From contig CAKOMC010000018.1 in assembly GCA_934096535.1 (NCBI GenBank), positions 1 through 26,424 on the forward strand: a DNA stretch of 26,424 nt, in the 5' to 3' direction. The notes beneath the pieces are model-generated. The model was not told the origin of the DNA and made no database searches. It was given only the letters and a program-made list of their open reading frames with translations. A program made the position numbers and the translations under genes. This document shows, one piece after another, positions 9,059 through 15,261 of the stretch (the stretch's first letter is position 1; every line of letters starts with the position of its first letter). The DNA comes from an uncultured Bacilli bacterium (GTDB lineage: Bacteria; Bacillota_I; Bacilli_A; RF39; UBA660).

Positions 9059-9092
9059 AAAAACAATGTTTCACGTGAAACATTGTTTTTTT
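9059..9092 (+). terminator. gyrA terminator built on a parS palindrome
   Basis: A 32-bp perfect palindrome (9059-9090), flanked by A's and followed by an uninterrupted T run to 9092, starts 19 bases after the gyrA stop. As RNA it would be a strong hairpin with a U tail. Its centre is the parS sequence at 9067-9082. Confidence 0.7.
9067..9082. promoter_or_regulatory. parS site 1 (ParB/Spo0J binding)
   Basis: TGTTTCACGTGAAACA is the exact 16-bp parS consensus for bacterial chromosomal ParB. It lies in the stem of the gyrA terminator. Confidence 0.9.
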
Positions 9093-9105
9093 GTAAATTT
9101 TTGAA

Positions 9106-9121
9106 TGTTTCATATGAAACA
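9106..9121. promoter_or_regulatory. parS-like site 2, variant core
   Basis: TGTTTCATATGAAACA keeps both parS arms but the central CACGTG is CATATG. It remains a perfect palindrome, so two compensating changes have occurred. Whether ParB binds it is unknown. Confidence 0.65.
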
Positions 9122-9168
9122 TAAGAAAAAACTGTTAAATAAAATTATTATTAAATCTAATTACCCAA

Positions 9169-9184
9169 TGTTTCACGTGAAACA
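9169..9184. promoter_or_regulatory. parS site 3
   Basis: This is an exact TGTTTCACGTGAAACA, with symmetry extended to CAATG and CATTG on its flanks. Confidence 0.9.
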
Positions 9185-9276
9185 TTGATGTTAATAGATC
9201 TTATAATAATTATAAAATATTGCTACATAATAATTTATTTTTTTAAATAATTATAAAAATCTAGTTATTATTTTAA

Positions 9277-9292
9277 TGTTTCACGTGAAACA
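9277..9292. promoter_or_regulatory. parS site 4
   Basis: This is an exact TGTTTCACGTGAAACA in AT-rich non-coding sequence. Confidence 0.9.
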
Positions 9293-9339
9293 TAGGTTAA
9301 TATCTATCAAATTGTATTGTTTCGCTACTATATTATTAA

Positions 9340-9387
9340 GAATCCAAATTTTAGAAGTACCAGTTAGTTGGATTCATTATTTTTTTT
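9340..9387 (+). terminator. orphan hairpin with T tract between parS sites 4 and 5
   Basis: GAATCCAA (9340-9347) and TTGGATTC (9368-9375) form a perfect 8-bp stem with a 20-base loop, followed by ATTATTTTTTTT. It looks like a Rho-independent terminator on the plus strand. No gene lies upstream except gyrA, which already has its own terminator. It may end an unseen small RNA or act as a backup. Confidence 0.5.
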
Positions 9388-9429
9388 AACTATATATATT
9401 TCTAAATAATTATATGTTAAAAAAATTAA

Positions 9430-9445
9430 TGTTTCACGTGAAACA
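9430..9445. promoter_or_regulatory. parS site 5
   Basis: This is an exact TGTTTCACGTGAAACA, with symmetry extended to AATG and CATT on its flanks. Confidence 0.9.
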
Positions 9446-9493
9446 TTGTTAATTGATAAGATTGTTTTGATATATTATAATATAAAAATCATA

Positions 9494-9509
9494 TGTTTCA
9501 CGTGAAACA
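9494..9509. promoter_or_regulatory. parS site 6
   Basis: This is an exact TGTTTCACGTGAAACA, about 120 bp before the SRP RNA gene. It is the last of the cluster. Confidence 0.9.
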
Positions 9510-9592
9510 TTATTAGAAAAAGTTATAAACAGTGTTTTTTGTTGCACAAATAATAATAAGTTATATTATTTGGCAAAGATGCTAATTTTTGG

Positions 9593-9621
9593 TTGTATCT
9601 TTTTACAAATTATGGTAATAT
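9593..9621 (+). promoter_or_regulatory. promoter of the SRP RNA gene
   Basis: TTGTAT (9593-9598) and TAATAT (9616-9621) are separated by 17 bp, placing the transcription start near 9627, right at the predicted 5' end of the RNA. Confidence 0.6.
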
Positions 9622-9625
9622 TAAG

Positions 9626-9705
9626 GGGTGCAATAAGTACATAGGAACCTGGTCAGGGTAGGAATACAGCAGCCATAACTATCAATGCTTATGTGCACTT
9701 TTTTT
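9626..9705 (+). ncRNA. ffs: signal recognition particle RNA, small (4.5S-type)
   Basis: The conserved SRP core is clear: CCTGGTCAGGG, an internal GGAA, then AGCAGCCA, forming the Ffh-binding apical hairpin. The ends pair (GTGCA at 9629-9633 with TGCAC at 9694-9698, continuing with TAAG/CTTA), and seven T's follow as terminator. At roughly 75-80 nt it is the short form without an Alu domain, unlike the long scRNA of B. subtilis. The position just before dnaX fits the Bacilli order, although here it precedes rather than follows tadA. With Ffh it targets nascent membrane proteins. Confidence 0.9.
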
Positions 9706-9717
9706 ATGGAGTTAAAT

Positions 9718-10134
9718 ATGAATCAATACTTTGAATTATTATATAAAATGGCCTTAAGAGCCTATAAAAACGGCGATATTCCAGTATCGGCAATTTTGAT
9801 TAAAAATAACAAAATTATTGCTACAGGTTATAATAATAGGCATAAAAAGGGATATGTTTTAGGTCATGCTGAGATAAATGCAATTATCAAGGCAGAAAAA
9901 AAGCTAAAAGATTTCAGATTAGATGGGTATACTATGATTACCACCTTAAAACCTTGTAAAATGTGTCAGGCGGTAATTGAAGCGGCAAGAATATCTAAGG
10001 TTTATTACATTTTAGAAGGGAAAGAAGATAAAAGTTATCCACAAGTAAAATATGAAAAATTAGATAAAATTGATGAAAAATTTATAAATAATTACTCAAA
10101 GTTATTTAATGATTTCTTTCAAAATATAAGATAA
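9718..10134 (+). CDS. tadA: tRNA(adenosine-34) deaminase
   Basis: TadA converts A34 of tRNA-Arg(ACG) to inosine. The 138-aa zinc deaminase shows the HAE motif (H50, E52) and PCKMC (C80, C83), the ligands and catalytic glutamate of the cytidine-deaminase fold. The usual PVGA turn reads PVSA. I chose ATG 9718 because GGAG lies six bases upstream; earlier in-frame ATGs at 9685, 9691 and 9706 fall within or at the end of the SRP RNA and its T tract. Placement before dnaX supports the call. Confidence 0.88.
   Translation: MNQYFELLYKMALRAYKNGDIPVSAILIKNNKIIATGYNNRHKKGYVLGHAEINAIIKAEKKLKDFRLDGYTMITTLKPCKMCQAVIEAARISKVYYILEGKEDKSYPQVKYEKLDKIDEKFINNYSKLFNDFFQNIR
10035..10043 (+). promoter_or_regulatory. 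perfect DnaA box near the end of tadA
   Basis: TTATCCACAAG contains an exact DnaA-box 9-mer. It lies about 140 bp before the dnaX start, so an effect on dnaX is possible but unproven. Confidence 0.4.
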
Positions 10135-10147
10135 TTAAAATTAATTA

Positions 10148-10156
10148 TGATATAAT
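10148..10156 (+). promoter_or_regulatory. putative dnaX operon promoter
   Basis: TG-A-TATAAT, a consensus extended -10, lies between tadA and dnaX with AAGGAG shortly after it. No good -35 is seen. It would drive dnaX, ybaB and recR. Confidence 0.5.
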
Positions 10157-10174
10157 AAAGAGCAAGGAGTTTTT

Positions 10175-11815
10175 ATGGAATATCAAGTATTATATAGAAA
10201 ATATCGACCTCATGATTTTGATTCGTTGGTAGGTCAGGAATATACAAAAAAATTATTAAAAAATAGCGTTATAAATAATAAATTTGCTCATGCTTATATA
10301 TTTACAGGCCCAAGGGGAACTGGTAAGACCAGTAGCGCTAAAATATTTGCAAAAGCTATTAATTGTTTACACTCAGTTGACGGAAATCCGTGCAATAAGT
10401 GTCAAAATTGTGTAAACTTTGATAGTAGCCCTGATATTATTGAACTAGATGCAGCATCTAATAATGGCGTAGATGACATAAGAGAGATAATCAATAATGT
10501 AAGATTAGCACCTAGCAGTATGAAAATAAAAGTCTATATTATAGATGAATTTCATATGTTATCCACAAGTGCTTTTAATGCCTTGCTATTAACACTGGAG
10601 GAACCACCCAAAGATGTAGTATTTATTTTGGCAACTACAGATATTCAGAGCGTACCGATAACGGTTTTATCCAGATGCCAAAGATTTGATTTTAAACCAA
10701 TTTCGCTTCAAGATATAGAAAATAGATTAAAATTTGTATGCACTGAAGAAAAATTACATGTTACGGATGATGCCATTAAGGAAATAGCTATGATGTCTAA
10801 TGGTGGTTTAAGAGATGCTTTAAGCATTTTGGATCAAGTTGCTGGAAATGGTGAAGAAATTGATGTCCAAAATGTAATTGCTAATTTTGGGGGCATATCT
10901 AATAAAAAGATAAATCAATTATTAAATTATTATGAAAATAATAATGTTGCTGAATTAATAGATTATATTAATGAGATAAAAAATGATGGTATTGATATAA
11001 AGGTTTTAATAGATAAAATTATTACAAGAATAAAGAGTATACTAATTGATATTAAATTAGATAAATATCAAGGTAATTTAAATTTTGATAATTTATATAG
11101 TTTGGTTTTTGAGTTAAATAAATTATTAACTGGCGAGCGAAATGGGGCAAATTATTATGATTTATTGGAAATAGTGTTCTTAAAGTATCTAAATTATTTC
11201 CCGGGAAATAATTTTGTGGATAAAAATTTAACAAAGTTATCTGATAGTAAAAAAGAATCTGCTGGAATTAAACCAAAAGAGGAAAATCCCGTAATATCGG
11301 CACCTATAGCAGAAAAGCAAATTATTTCCCAAGAAAATATGCCTCAAGAAAAAAATCAGAGTTTAGATTTTGATATTGATATTAGAATAAATAATACATT
11401 TGTAAATGCTAAAAAGGAATATTTAAATAATATAAAAGTTAAATGGAATGATTTTGTTATTTATGAAAGTAATGTAAATAAAGCTATGATTTCTTATTTA
11501 GCAGATACTAACATTGTTGCCGTATCGGATAAATATGCAATATTAATGAATAATTTAGATATTACAAATAATTTGATTAATCAGAATATAAAAGCTTTAG
11601 AGAAAGATTTTAATTTATTTTTCAATGGAAATTATTATTTGGTGGCAATTTCGCCAAAAAAATGGGAGCTGGAGCGAAATAAATACATAAATAATATCAA
11701 AAATGGTTATAAATATGAGATAATAGATAATGATATAATTATTAAAGAAGATAAAAGCGAGTTAGAAAAAATTGCTACTGAAATTTTCGGTAATAATTAT
11801 AAGAAAGTAGAATAA
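10175..11815 (+). CDS. dnaX: DNA polymerase III subunit gamma/tau
   Basis: This is the ATPase of the clamp loader, which opens the DnaN ring and loads it onto primed DNA. In its 546 aa, Walker A GPRGTGKT is at 45-52, a zinc module at C64, C73, C76 and C79, the DE motif at IDEFHMLS 123-130, and the sensor/arginine-finger SRC at 166-168. The N-terminal AAA+ and collar domains are followed by a variable linker and tau-specific C-terminus. At residues 340-346 the sequence NYFPGNN is encoded by a 24-bp Noc-site-like palindrome followed by a DnaA box; this falls near the end of the collar domain, where change is probably tolerated. I see no well-placed slippery heptamer, so production of a short gamma form is unresolved. 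Confidence 0.95.
   Translation: MEYQVLYRKYRPHDFDSLVGQEYTKKLLKNSVINNKFAHAYIFTGPRGTGKTSSAKIFAKAINCLHSVDGNPCNKCQNCVNFDSSPDIIELDAASNNGVDDIREIINNVRLAPSSMKIKVYIIDEFHMLSTSAFNALLLTLEEPPKDVVFILATTDIQSVPITVLSRCQRFDFKPISLQDIENRLKFVCTEEKLHVTDDAIKEIAMMSNGGLRDALSILDQVAGNGEEIDVQNVIANFGGISNKKINQLLNYYENNNVAELIDYINEIKNDGIDIKVLIDKIITRIKSILIDIKLDKYQGNLNFDNLYSLVFELNKLLTGERNGANYYDLLEIVFLKYLNYFPGNNFVDKNLTKLSDSKKESAGIKPKEENPVISAPIAEKQIISQENMPQEKNQSLDFDIDIRINNTFVNAKKEYLNNIKVKWNDFVIYESNVNKAMISYLADTNIVAVSDKYAILMNNLDITNNLINQNIKALEKDFNLFFNGNYYLVAISPKKWELERNKYINNIKNGYKYEIIDNDIIIKEDKSELEKIATEIFGNNYKKVE
10559..10567 (+). promoter_or_regulatory. perfect DnaA box in the dnaX ATPase region
   Basis: TTATCCACAAG again matches the consensus exactly, inside the codons for HMLSTS. 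Its role is unknown. Confidence 0.35.
11191..11226. repeat. composite repeat copy 1: Noc-type palindrome plus DnaA box, in dnaX
   Basis: Bases 11191-11214 form a perfect 24-bp palindrome whose left half is AAATTATTTCCC. Its centre ATTTCCCGGGAAAT equals the Noc-binding sequence known from B. subtilis. TGTGGATAA, a perfect DnaA box in reverse orientation, follows directly at 11215-11223. The whole 36 bp recurs base for base in holB. It is read in frame as NYFPGNNFVDK. Confidence 0.85.
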
Positions 11816-11828
11816 GGAGATTTTTATT

Positions 11829-12122
11829 ATGAATATGCAGAATTTAATGGCACAAGCCCAAAGAATGCAAAGAGATATTATGAAAAAGAAAGAAGAAGTA
11901 GAAAAGAAAACTTTTGTTGGTTCTAGTGAACTAGTAACGGTTACAGTAAATGGTAAAAAAGAATTACAAAAAGTAGAATTTGCTTCAAATGTTGGGGACG
12001 ATGATTTAGATATATTACAAGATATGGTAGTTATTGCTACTAATAAAGCAATGGAACAAGTTGATGCTGCAATGGAAAGTGCAATGGGACAATACGGCAG
12101 TATGTTTAATGGTTTATTCTAA
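11829..12122 (+). CDS. ybaB: YbaB/EbfC family nucleoid-associated protein
   Basis: This small DNA-binding protein of 97 aa is of normal length. The N-terminal MNMQNLMAQAQRMQRDIMKK and the central VTVNGKKELQKVEF are typical of the family, in which a helical dimer binds DNA like tweezers. The ribosome site AAGGAG precedes the start. The dnaX-ybaB-recR order is one of the most conserved in bacteria. Its stop overlaps the recR start (TAATG). The cellular role is not well defined in any species. Confidence 0.93.
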   Translation: MNMQNLMAQAQRMQRDIMKKKEEVEKKTFVGSSELVTVTVNGKKELQKVEFASNVGDDDLDILQDMVVIATNKAMEQVDAAMESAMGQYGSMFNGLF

Positions 12123-12724
12123 TGATATACCCAAAGGTATTGATGGATTTAATTGAATATTTTAAAAAGTTACCGGGTATCGGGGAAAAAAGTGCGGAGC
12201 GTATGGCTTTAGCACTTTTAGACATTAATACTGATGATGTTAATGCTTTTGCCGATGCCATGTGTAATGCCAAATTAAAATTGCATCCTTGTCCAATATG
12301 TGGTTGTCTTACGGAATTAGAAGTATGTCCAATTTGTTCTAGTGAGGCTAGAGATAATAATGTTATTTGTGTTCTAGAAGATTATAAAGGAGTATTTGCC
12401 TTTGAAAAAACAGGAAAGTATAATGGAAAATATCATGTACTAAATGGATTAATTTCACCTATAGATGATATAGGTCCGGAAGATATTAATATATTCGGTC
12501 TAATTAATCGGATCGAGGAGATGCCAAAAGTTGAATTAATTATTGCTCTGAAACCATCTATTGAAGGAGAAACAACAACTCTTTATTTAAAGAAAGTTTT
12601 AGAAAAATATCCTAATGTTAAAATATCACGTTTGTCTTATGGGATTCCTATGGGAGTTGATATTGATTATTTGGATGAATTAACTTTATTGAATGCATTA
12701 AGTGAGAGAAAAAATATTACATAA
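12122..12724 (+). CDS. recR: recombination mediator protein RecR
   Basis: RecR acts with RecF and RecO to load RecA at single-stranded gaps. The 200-aa protein has the N-terminal helix-hairpin-helix (LPGIGEKSAERMA, 17-29), a four-cysteine zinc finger (C57, C60, C69, C72), a TOPRIM domain beginning near VICVLED (81-87) and the conserved C-terminal ISRLSYGIPMGVDIDYLDE. The start codon overlaps the ybaB stop by one base, so translation is coupled. Confidence 0.96.
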   Translation: MIYPKVLMDLIEYFKKLPGIGEKSAERMALALLDINTDDVNAFADAMCNAKLKLHPCPICGCLTELEVCPICSSEARDNNVICVLEDYKGVFAFEKTGKYNGKYHVLNGLISPIDDIGPEDINIFGLINRIEEMPKVELIIALKPSIEGETTTLYLKKVLEKYPNVKISRLSYGIPMGVDIDYLDELTLLNALSERKNIT

Positions 12725-12762
12725 ATATTTTTAATGCATCATATATTAAATTGGTGATTTAT

Positions 12763-12948
12763 ATGAATAATCTTATTAAAGTACTAAAAAAGTTAATTTT
12801 TTCTTTTTTGTTATTATTTGGTTTAAATACTATGCTAAAATATGTAGGGATAATTATTCCTATTAATTATATTAACTTAATGGTTACTTATTTTTTAGGA
12901 GCATTTGGAATTATATCTTTAATAATTATAAAATTTTTTGTAATATAG
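12763..12948 (+). CDS. BofA-like small membrane protein
   Basis: In B. subtilis BofA holds the protease SpoIVFB inactive until pro-sigma-K is to be processed during sporulation. The 61-aa product here has two hydrophobic segments. Its second half resembles the BofA C-terminus: GIIIPINYINLMVTYFLGAF followed by GIISLIIIKFFVI, compared with the family GIHVPIN..., GIPGI and IKQFII. B. subtilis BofA is about 87 aa, so this lacks much of the first membrane region. ATG 12763 is chosen because GGTGAT lies just upstream. A position shortly after recR matches the Bacillus bofA locus and strengthens a weak sequence call. Whether the host sporulates is not shown. Confidence 0.65.
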   Translation: MNNLIKVLKKLIFSFLLLFGLNTMLKYVGIIIPINYINLMVTYFLGAFGIISLIIIKFFVI

Positions 12949-12965
12949 TAGTATGGAGATGAAGT

Positions 12966-13784
12966 ATGAGTAGTTTAAAAATGATACAAAGTTTGATTGA
13001 TAAATATGAGATTGGAAGACTATCTCACGCTTTTTTAGTTGAAACAAATAATATAGAACTATGTTTAGAAGATGTTAAACAATTTGTTAAAATTATTAAC
13101 TGTAGAGAAAAATACAGTAAAGATTGTACTAAATGTAATTTATGTAAATTGATTGATTTAAATAATTTACCAAGTTTGACTGTTATTGAACCAGATGGGA
13201 TGAGTATTAAAAAAAATCAATTACAAGAGTTACAAGATAAGTATAGTATGAAACCAGTGTATTCAAAGTATAATACTTATATAATATTAAATGCTGAGTT
13301 AATGAATGCCTCATCGGCTAATAGTATTCTTAAATTTTTGGAAGAACCAACTGATCATATTATTGGTTTTTTAGTTACTAATAATAAAGAAAAAATGTTA
13401 GACACTATTATTAGTAGGTGTCAAAACATAAAGTTTATTTATGAAGATAAAAGTAAGAGTGATGAAAAAATTTGTTTGCTCGCCACTGAATATTTAGAGC
13501 AAATAGAAAATGCTGATTCGTTTTTAATTAATAAGGATTTAATTTTGAAAGTTTTAACAACTAGACAAGAAATTAATAATTTATTTATAGAAATTTTACA
13601 TCAATTAATGGAAAAAATAAAAGCAAATTATTTCCCGGGAAATAATTTTGTGGATAAAAAATTAAAAAAATGTAATTTACAAATAGAAATAGTTCGTAAA
13701 GTCTTAGTGATGATAAAGCAAAATGTGAATTTAGAATTATTATTAGATTATTTCGTAATAGAGATGAGGAATTTAAATGAATGA
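12966..13784 (+). CDS. holB: DNA polymerase III subunit delta'
   Basis: This is the stator subunit of the clamp loader and partner of DnaX. The 272-aa protein shows a zinc module (C46, C54, C57, C60), the conserved region NASSANSILKFLEEP (114-128) and SRC at 150-152, the arginine finger. There is no Walker A, as expected for delta'. Somewhat shorter than usual. Residues 221-227 are NYFPGNN, encoded by the same palindrome/DnaA-box repeat found in dnaX. It overlaps ricT by 8 bases. In Bacillus tmk and yaaQ precede holB; neither is present here. Confidence 0.9.
   Translation: MSSLKMIQSLIDKYEIGRLSHAFLVETNNIELCLEDVKQFVKIINCREKYSKDCTKCNLCKLIDLNNLPSLTVIEPDGMSIKKNQLQELQDKYSMKPVYSKYNTYIILNAELMNASSANSILKFLEEPTDHIIGFLVTNNKEKMLDTIISRCQNIKFIYEDKSKSDEKICLLATEYLEQIENADSFLINKDLILKVLTTRQEINNLFIEILHQLMEKIKANYFPGNNFVDKKLKKCNLQIEIVRKVLVMIKQNVNLELLLDYFVIEMRNLNE
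13625..13660. repeat. composite repeat copy 2: Noc-type palindrome plus DnaA box, in holB
   Basis: Bases 13625-13648 repeat the 24-bp palindrome and 13649-13657 the DnaA box TGTGGATAA. All 36 bases equal copy 1, and four of the next five also agree, while the surrounding holB sequence is unrelated to dnaX. Read in frame as NYFPGNNFVDKKL. Confidence 0.85.
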
Positions 13785-14565
13785 AGTTTACCAAGTATTG
13801 ATTGAAGATAAAAAAGAAATAATTGCTTTATCTAATTCTGGAAAATATTTAGTTGGTGATAATATTATTGTTAAAACAAGTCGCGGTGAGCAATATGGAA
13901 AAATTACTGACATTATTTCTGAAAAAAATAGTGAAATAAATGATATATATATAATAAGGAAAGCAAATAAAAAAGATTACAATAATTATCTAAAAAATTT
14001 ACGATTAAGCGAAGATATGTTAAAGTTTGCAAAACAAGAGGCAACTAAATTAAAACTAGATATGAATTTTGTAAGTGCTGATGTAACTTTAGATAATAAA
14101 CATTTATTATATCAATTTGTGGCTGATGAAAGAGTTGATTTCCGAGAACTTGCTAAATCTATTGCTGGAAAATATAAGTTGAGAGTAGAATTAAGGCAAA
14201 TCGGAGCCCGTGATAAAGCCAAATTAATTGATGGTATTGGTCCGTGTGGTCGCCGTTTATGCTGTGCTAGTTTTTTAGATAAATTAGATTCAATAAGTAT
14301 GAATATGGCAAAGAATCAAGGGTTGGCCCTGAATCCATCAAAAATAAATGGAGCTTGTGGTCGTTTAATGTGTTGTTTAACTTATGAAAATGATAATTAC
14401 TTAGAATGTCGTAACCAATTACCCGGTGTTGGCAAGATGGTCGAAACTGAATTTGGTGAAGGTAAGGTTGTTAGTGAAGATGTATTAAATTTAAAATACA
14501 CGGTTAATATTAATAATGAGTTAAAAGAGATTAAGGTAGTTAATGATGGAAGTAGAAAAAAATGA
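13777..14565 (+). CDS. ricT: RicT (YaaT), PSP1-domain iron-sulfur regulatory protein
   Basis: In B. subtilis RicT joins RicA and RicF in a complex that steers RNase Y toward certain transcripts and influences Spo0A, competence and biofilm. The 262-aa protein has the PSP1 core and a cysteine set typical of RicT: C157, C162, C163 in GPCGRRLCCASF and C194, C199, C200 in GACGRLMCC, plus C211. These ligate Fe-S clusters in the known protein. It overlaps holB upstream and trmN6 downstream. In Bacillus yabA, a DnaA inhibitor, lies directly after it; here that space is gone. Confidence 0.9.
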   Translation: MNEVYQVLIEDKKEIIALSNSGKYLVGDNIIVKTSRGEQYGKITDIISEKNSEINDIYIIRKANKKDYNNYLKNLRLSEDMLKFAKQEATKLKLDMNFVSADVTLDNKHLLYQFVADERVDFRELAKSIAGKYKLRVELRQIGARDKAKLIDGIGPCGRRLCCASFLDKLDSISMNMAKNQGLALNPSKINGACGRLMCCLTYENDNYLECRNQLPGVGKMVETEFGEGKVVSEDVLNLKYTVNINNELKEIKVVNDGSRKK

Positions 14566-15259
14566 TTTATATGATTATGGTATGAAAATCTATCAAGCTA
14601 AGAATCTATTTAAATTTTCAATAGATAGTATTCTTTTAGCCGAGTTTGTAGATATAAGATGGAATAGTAATTTAATAGTAGATTTTTGTACTGGTAATGC
14701 CGCCGTTCCTTTAATTTTGTCTACTAAGTATAAAAGTCAAATAATTGGTTTTGAAATTCAAAAGCAAGTTTCTACACTTGCTTACAATTCTGTTTTATTG
14801 AATAATTTAGAAAAACAGGTTAAAATAATTAATGATAATTTAAGTACAGCCTTGGAGTATATTTTGCCTGAAACTGTGGACGCCATAACTTGTAATCCGC
14901 CATACTTTAAAATAAATGAAGGTTCGTACTTAAATGAAGATGAAGGGAAAAGAATAGCGCGTCATGAAGTTGCAACTAATTTAGAACAAATTGTCATGAC
15001 GGCAAAATATTTATTAAAAAATCGAGCACCTTTATATTTAGTTCATCGTCCTGATAGATTAATAGAAATAATAAATATTTTAAATAAATACAAGTTTAGT
15101 ATAAAAAAAATACAATTAGTTTATTCTAGTTTTGATAAACCAGCGGTTATGGTTTTAATAAAAGCTACTAAGAACGGCGCTGACGGCGTAATAATTAATC
15201 CGCCACTTAATATTTCAAATCGAAGTACATATAAAAATATATTTAGTAAGGAGCAGTAA
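14543..15259 (+). CDS. tRNA m6A37 methyltransferase TrmN6-like (YabB family)
   Basis: This is an S-adenosylmethionine-dependent methyltransferase, probably acting on adenine of a tRNA. Of its 238 aa, motif I DFCTGNA (47-53) binds the cofactor and NPPYF (118-122) is the catalytic motif of N6-adenine methyltransferases. The opening YQAKNLFKFSIDSILLAEF fits the YabB/TrmN6 group. It overlaps ricT by 23 bases; ATG 14546 is an equally possible start. The order ricT-yabB is shared with Bacillus. The exact substrate is not certain. Confidence 0.85.
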   Translation: MMEVEKNDLYDYGMKIYQAKNLFKFSIDSILLAEFVDIRWNSNLIVDFCTGNAAVPLILSTKYKSQIIGFEIQKQVSTLAYNSVLLNNLEKQVKIINDNLSTALEYILPETVDAITCNPPYFKINEGSYLNEDEGKRIARHEVATNLEQIVMTAKYLLKNRAPLYLVHRPDRLIEIINILNKYKFSIKKIQLVYSSFDKPAVMVLIKATKNGADGVIINPPLNISNRSTYKNIFSKEQ

Positions 15260-15261
15260 AA

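Noticed and set aside
9340..9387. T-box riboswitch or attenuator
   Set aside because: There is no T-box core sequence, specifier stem or antiterminator, and the next gene is an RNA gene about 240 bp away.
9061..9510. Repeat cluster read as a CRISPR array
   Set aside because: The repeats are 16-bp palindromes with very uneven spacing and match parS exactly; no cas genes are nearby.
9685..9717. Upstream start of tadA at 9685
   Set aside because: It lies inside the SRP RNA and its T tract, and the extra residues match nothing in the family; GGAG supports ATG 9718.
11240..11260. A-rich run in dnaX as a programmed frameshift site for gamma
   Set aside because: The run is not positioned as an X-XXY-YYZ heptamer in the reading frame and no following stem with a nearby stop in the -1 frame was evident.
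11319..11340. Possible fourth Noc-type site in dnaX: AAATTATTTCCC followed by AAGAAAATAT
   Set aside because: Only the left half matches; the right half lacks GGGAAAT symmetry. Half-sites like this also occur near 15770 and 23775 and are expected in such AT-rich DNA.
13585..13794. Minus-strand open frames over holB and dnaX (also 11052-11234) that contain YFPGNN
   Set aside because: The peptide appears on both strands only because the DNA is palindromic; these frames lie wholly inside well-supported genes and lack ribosome sites.
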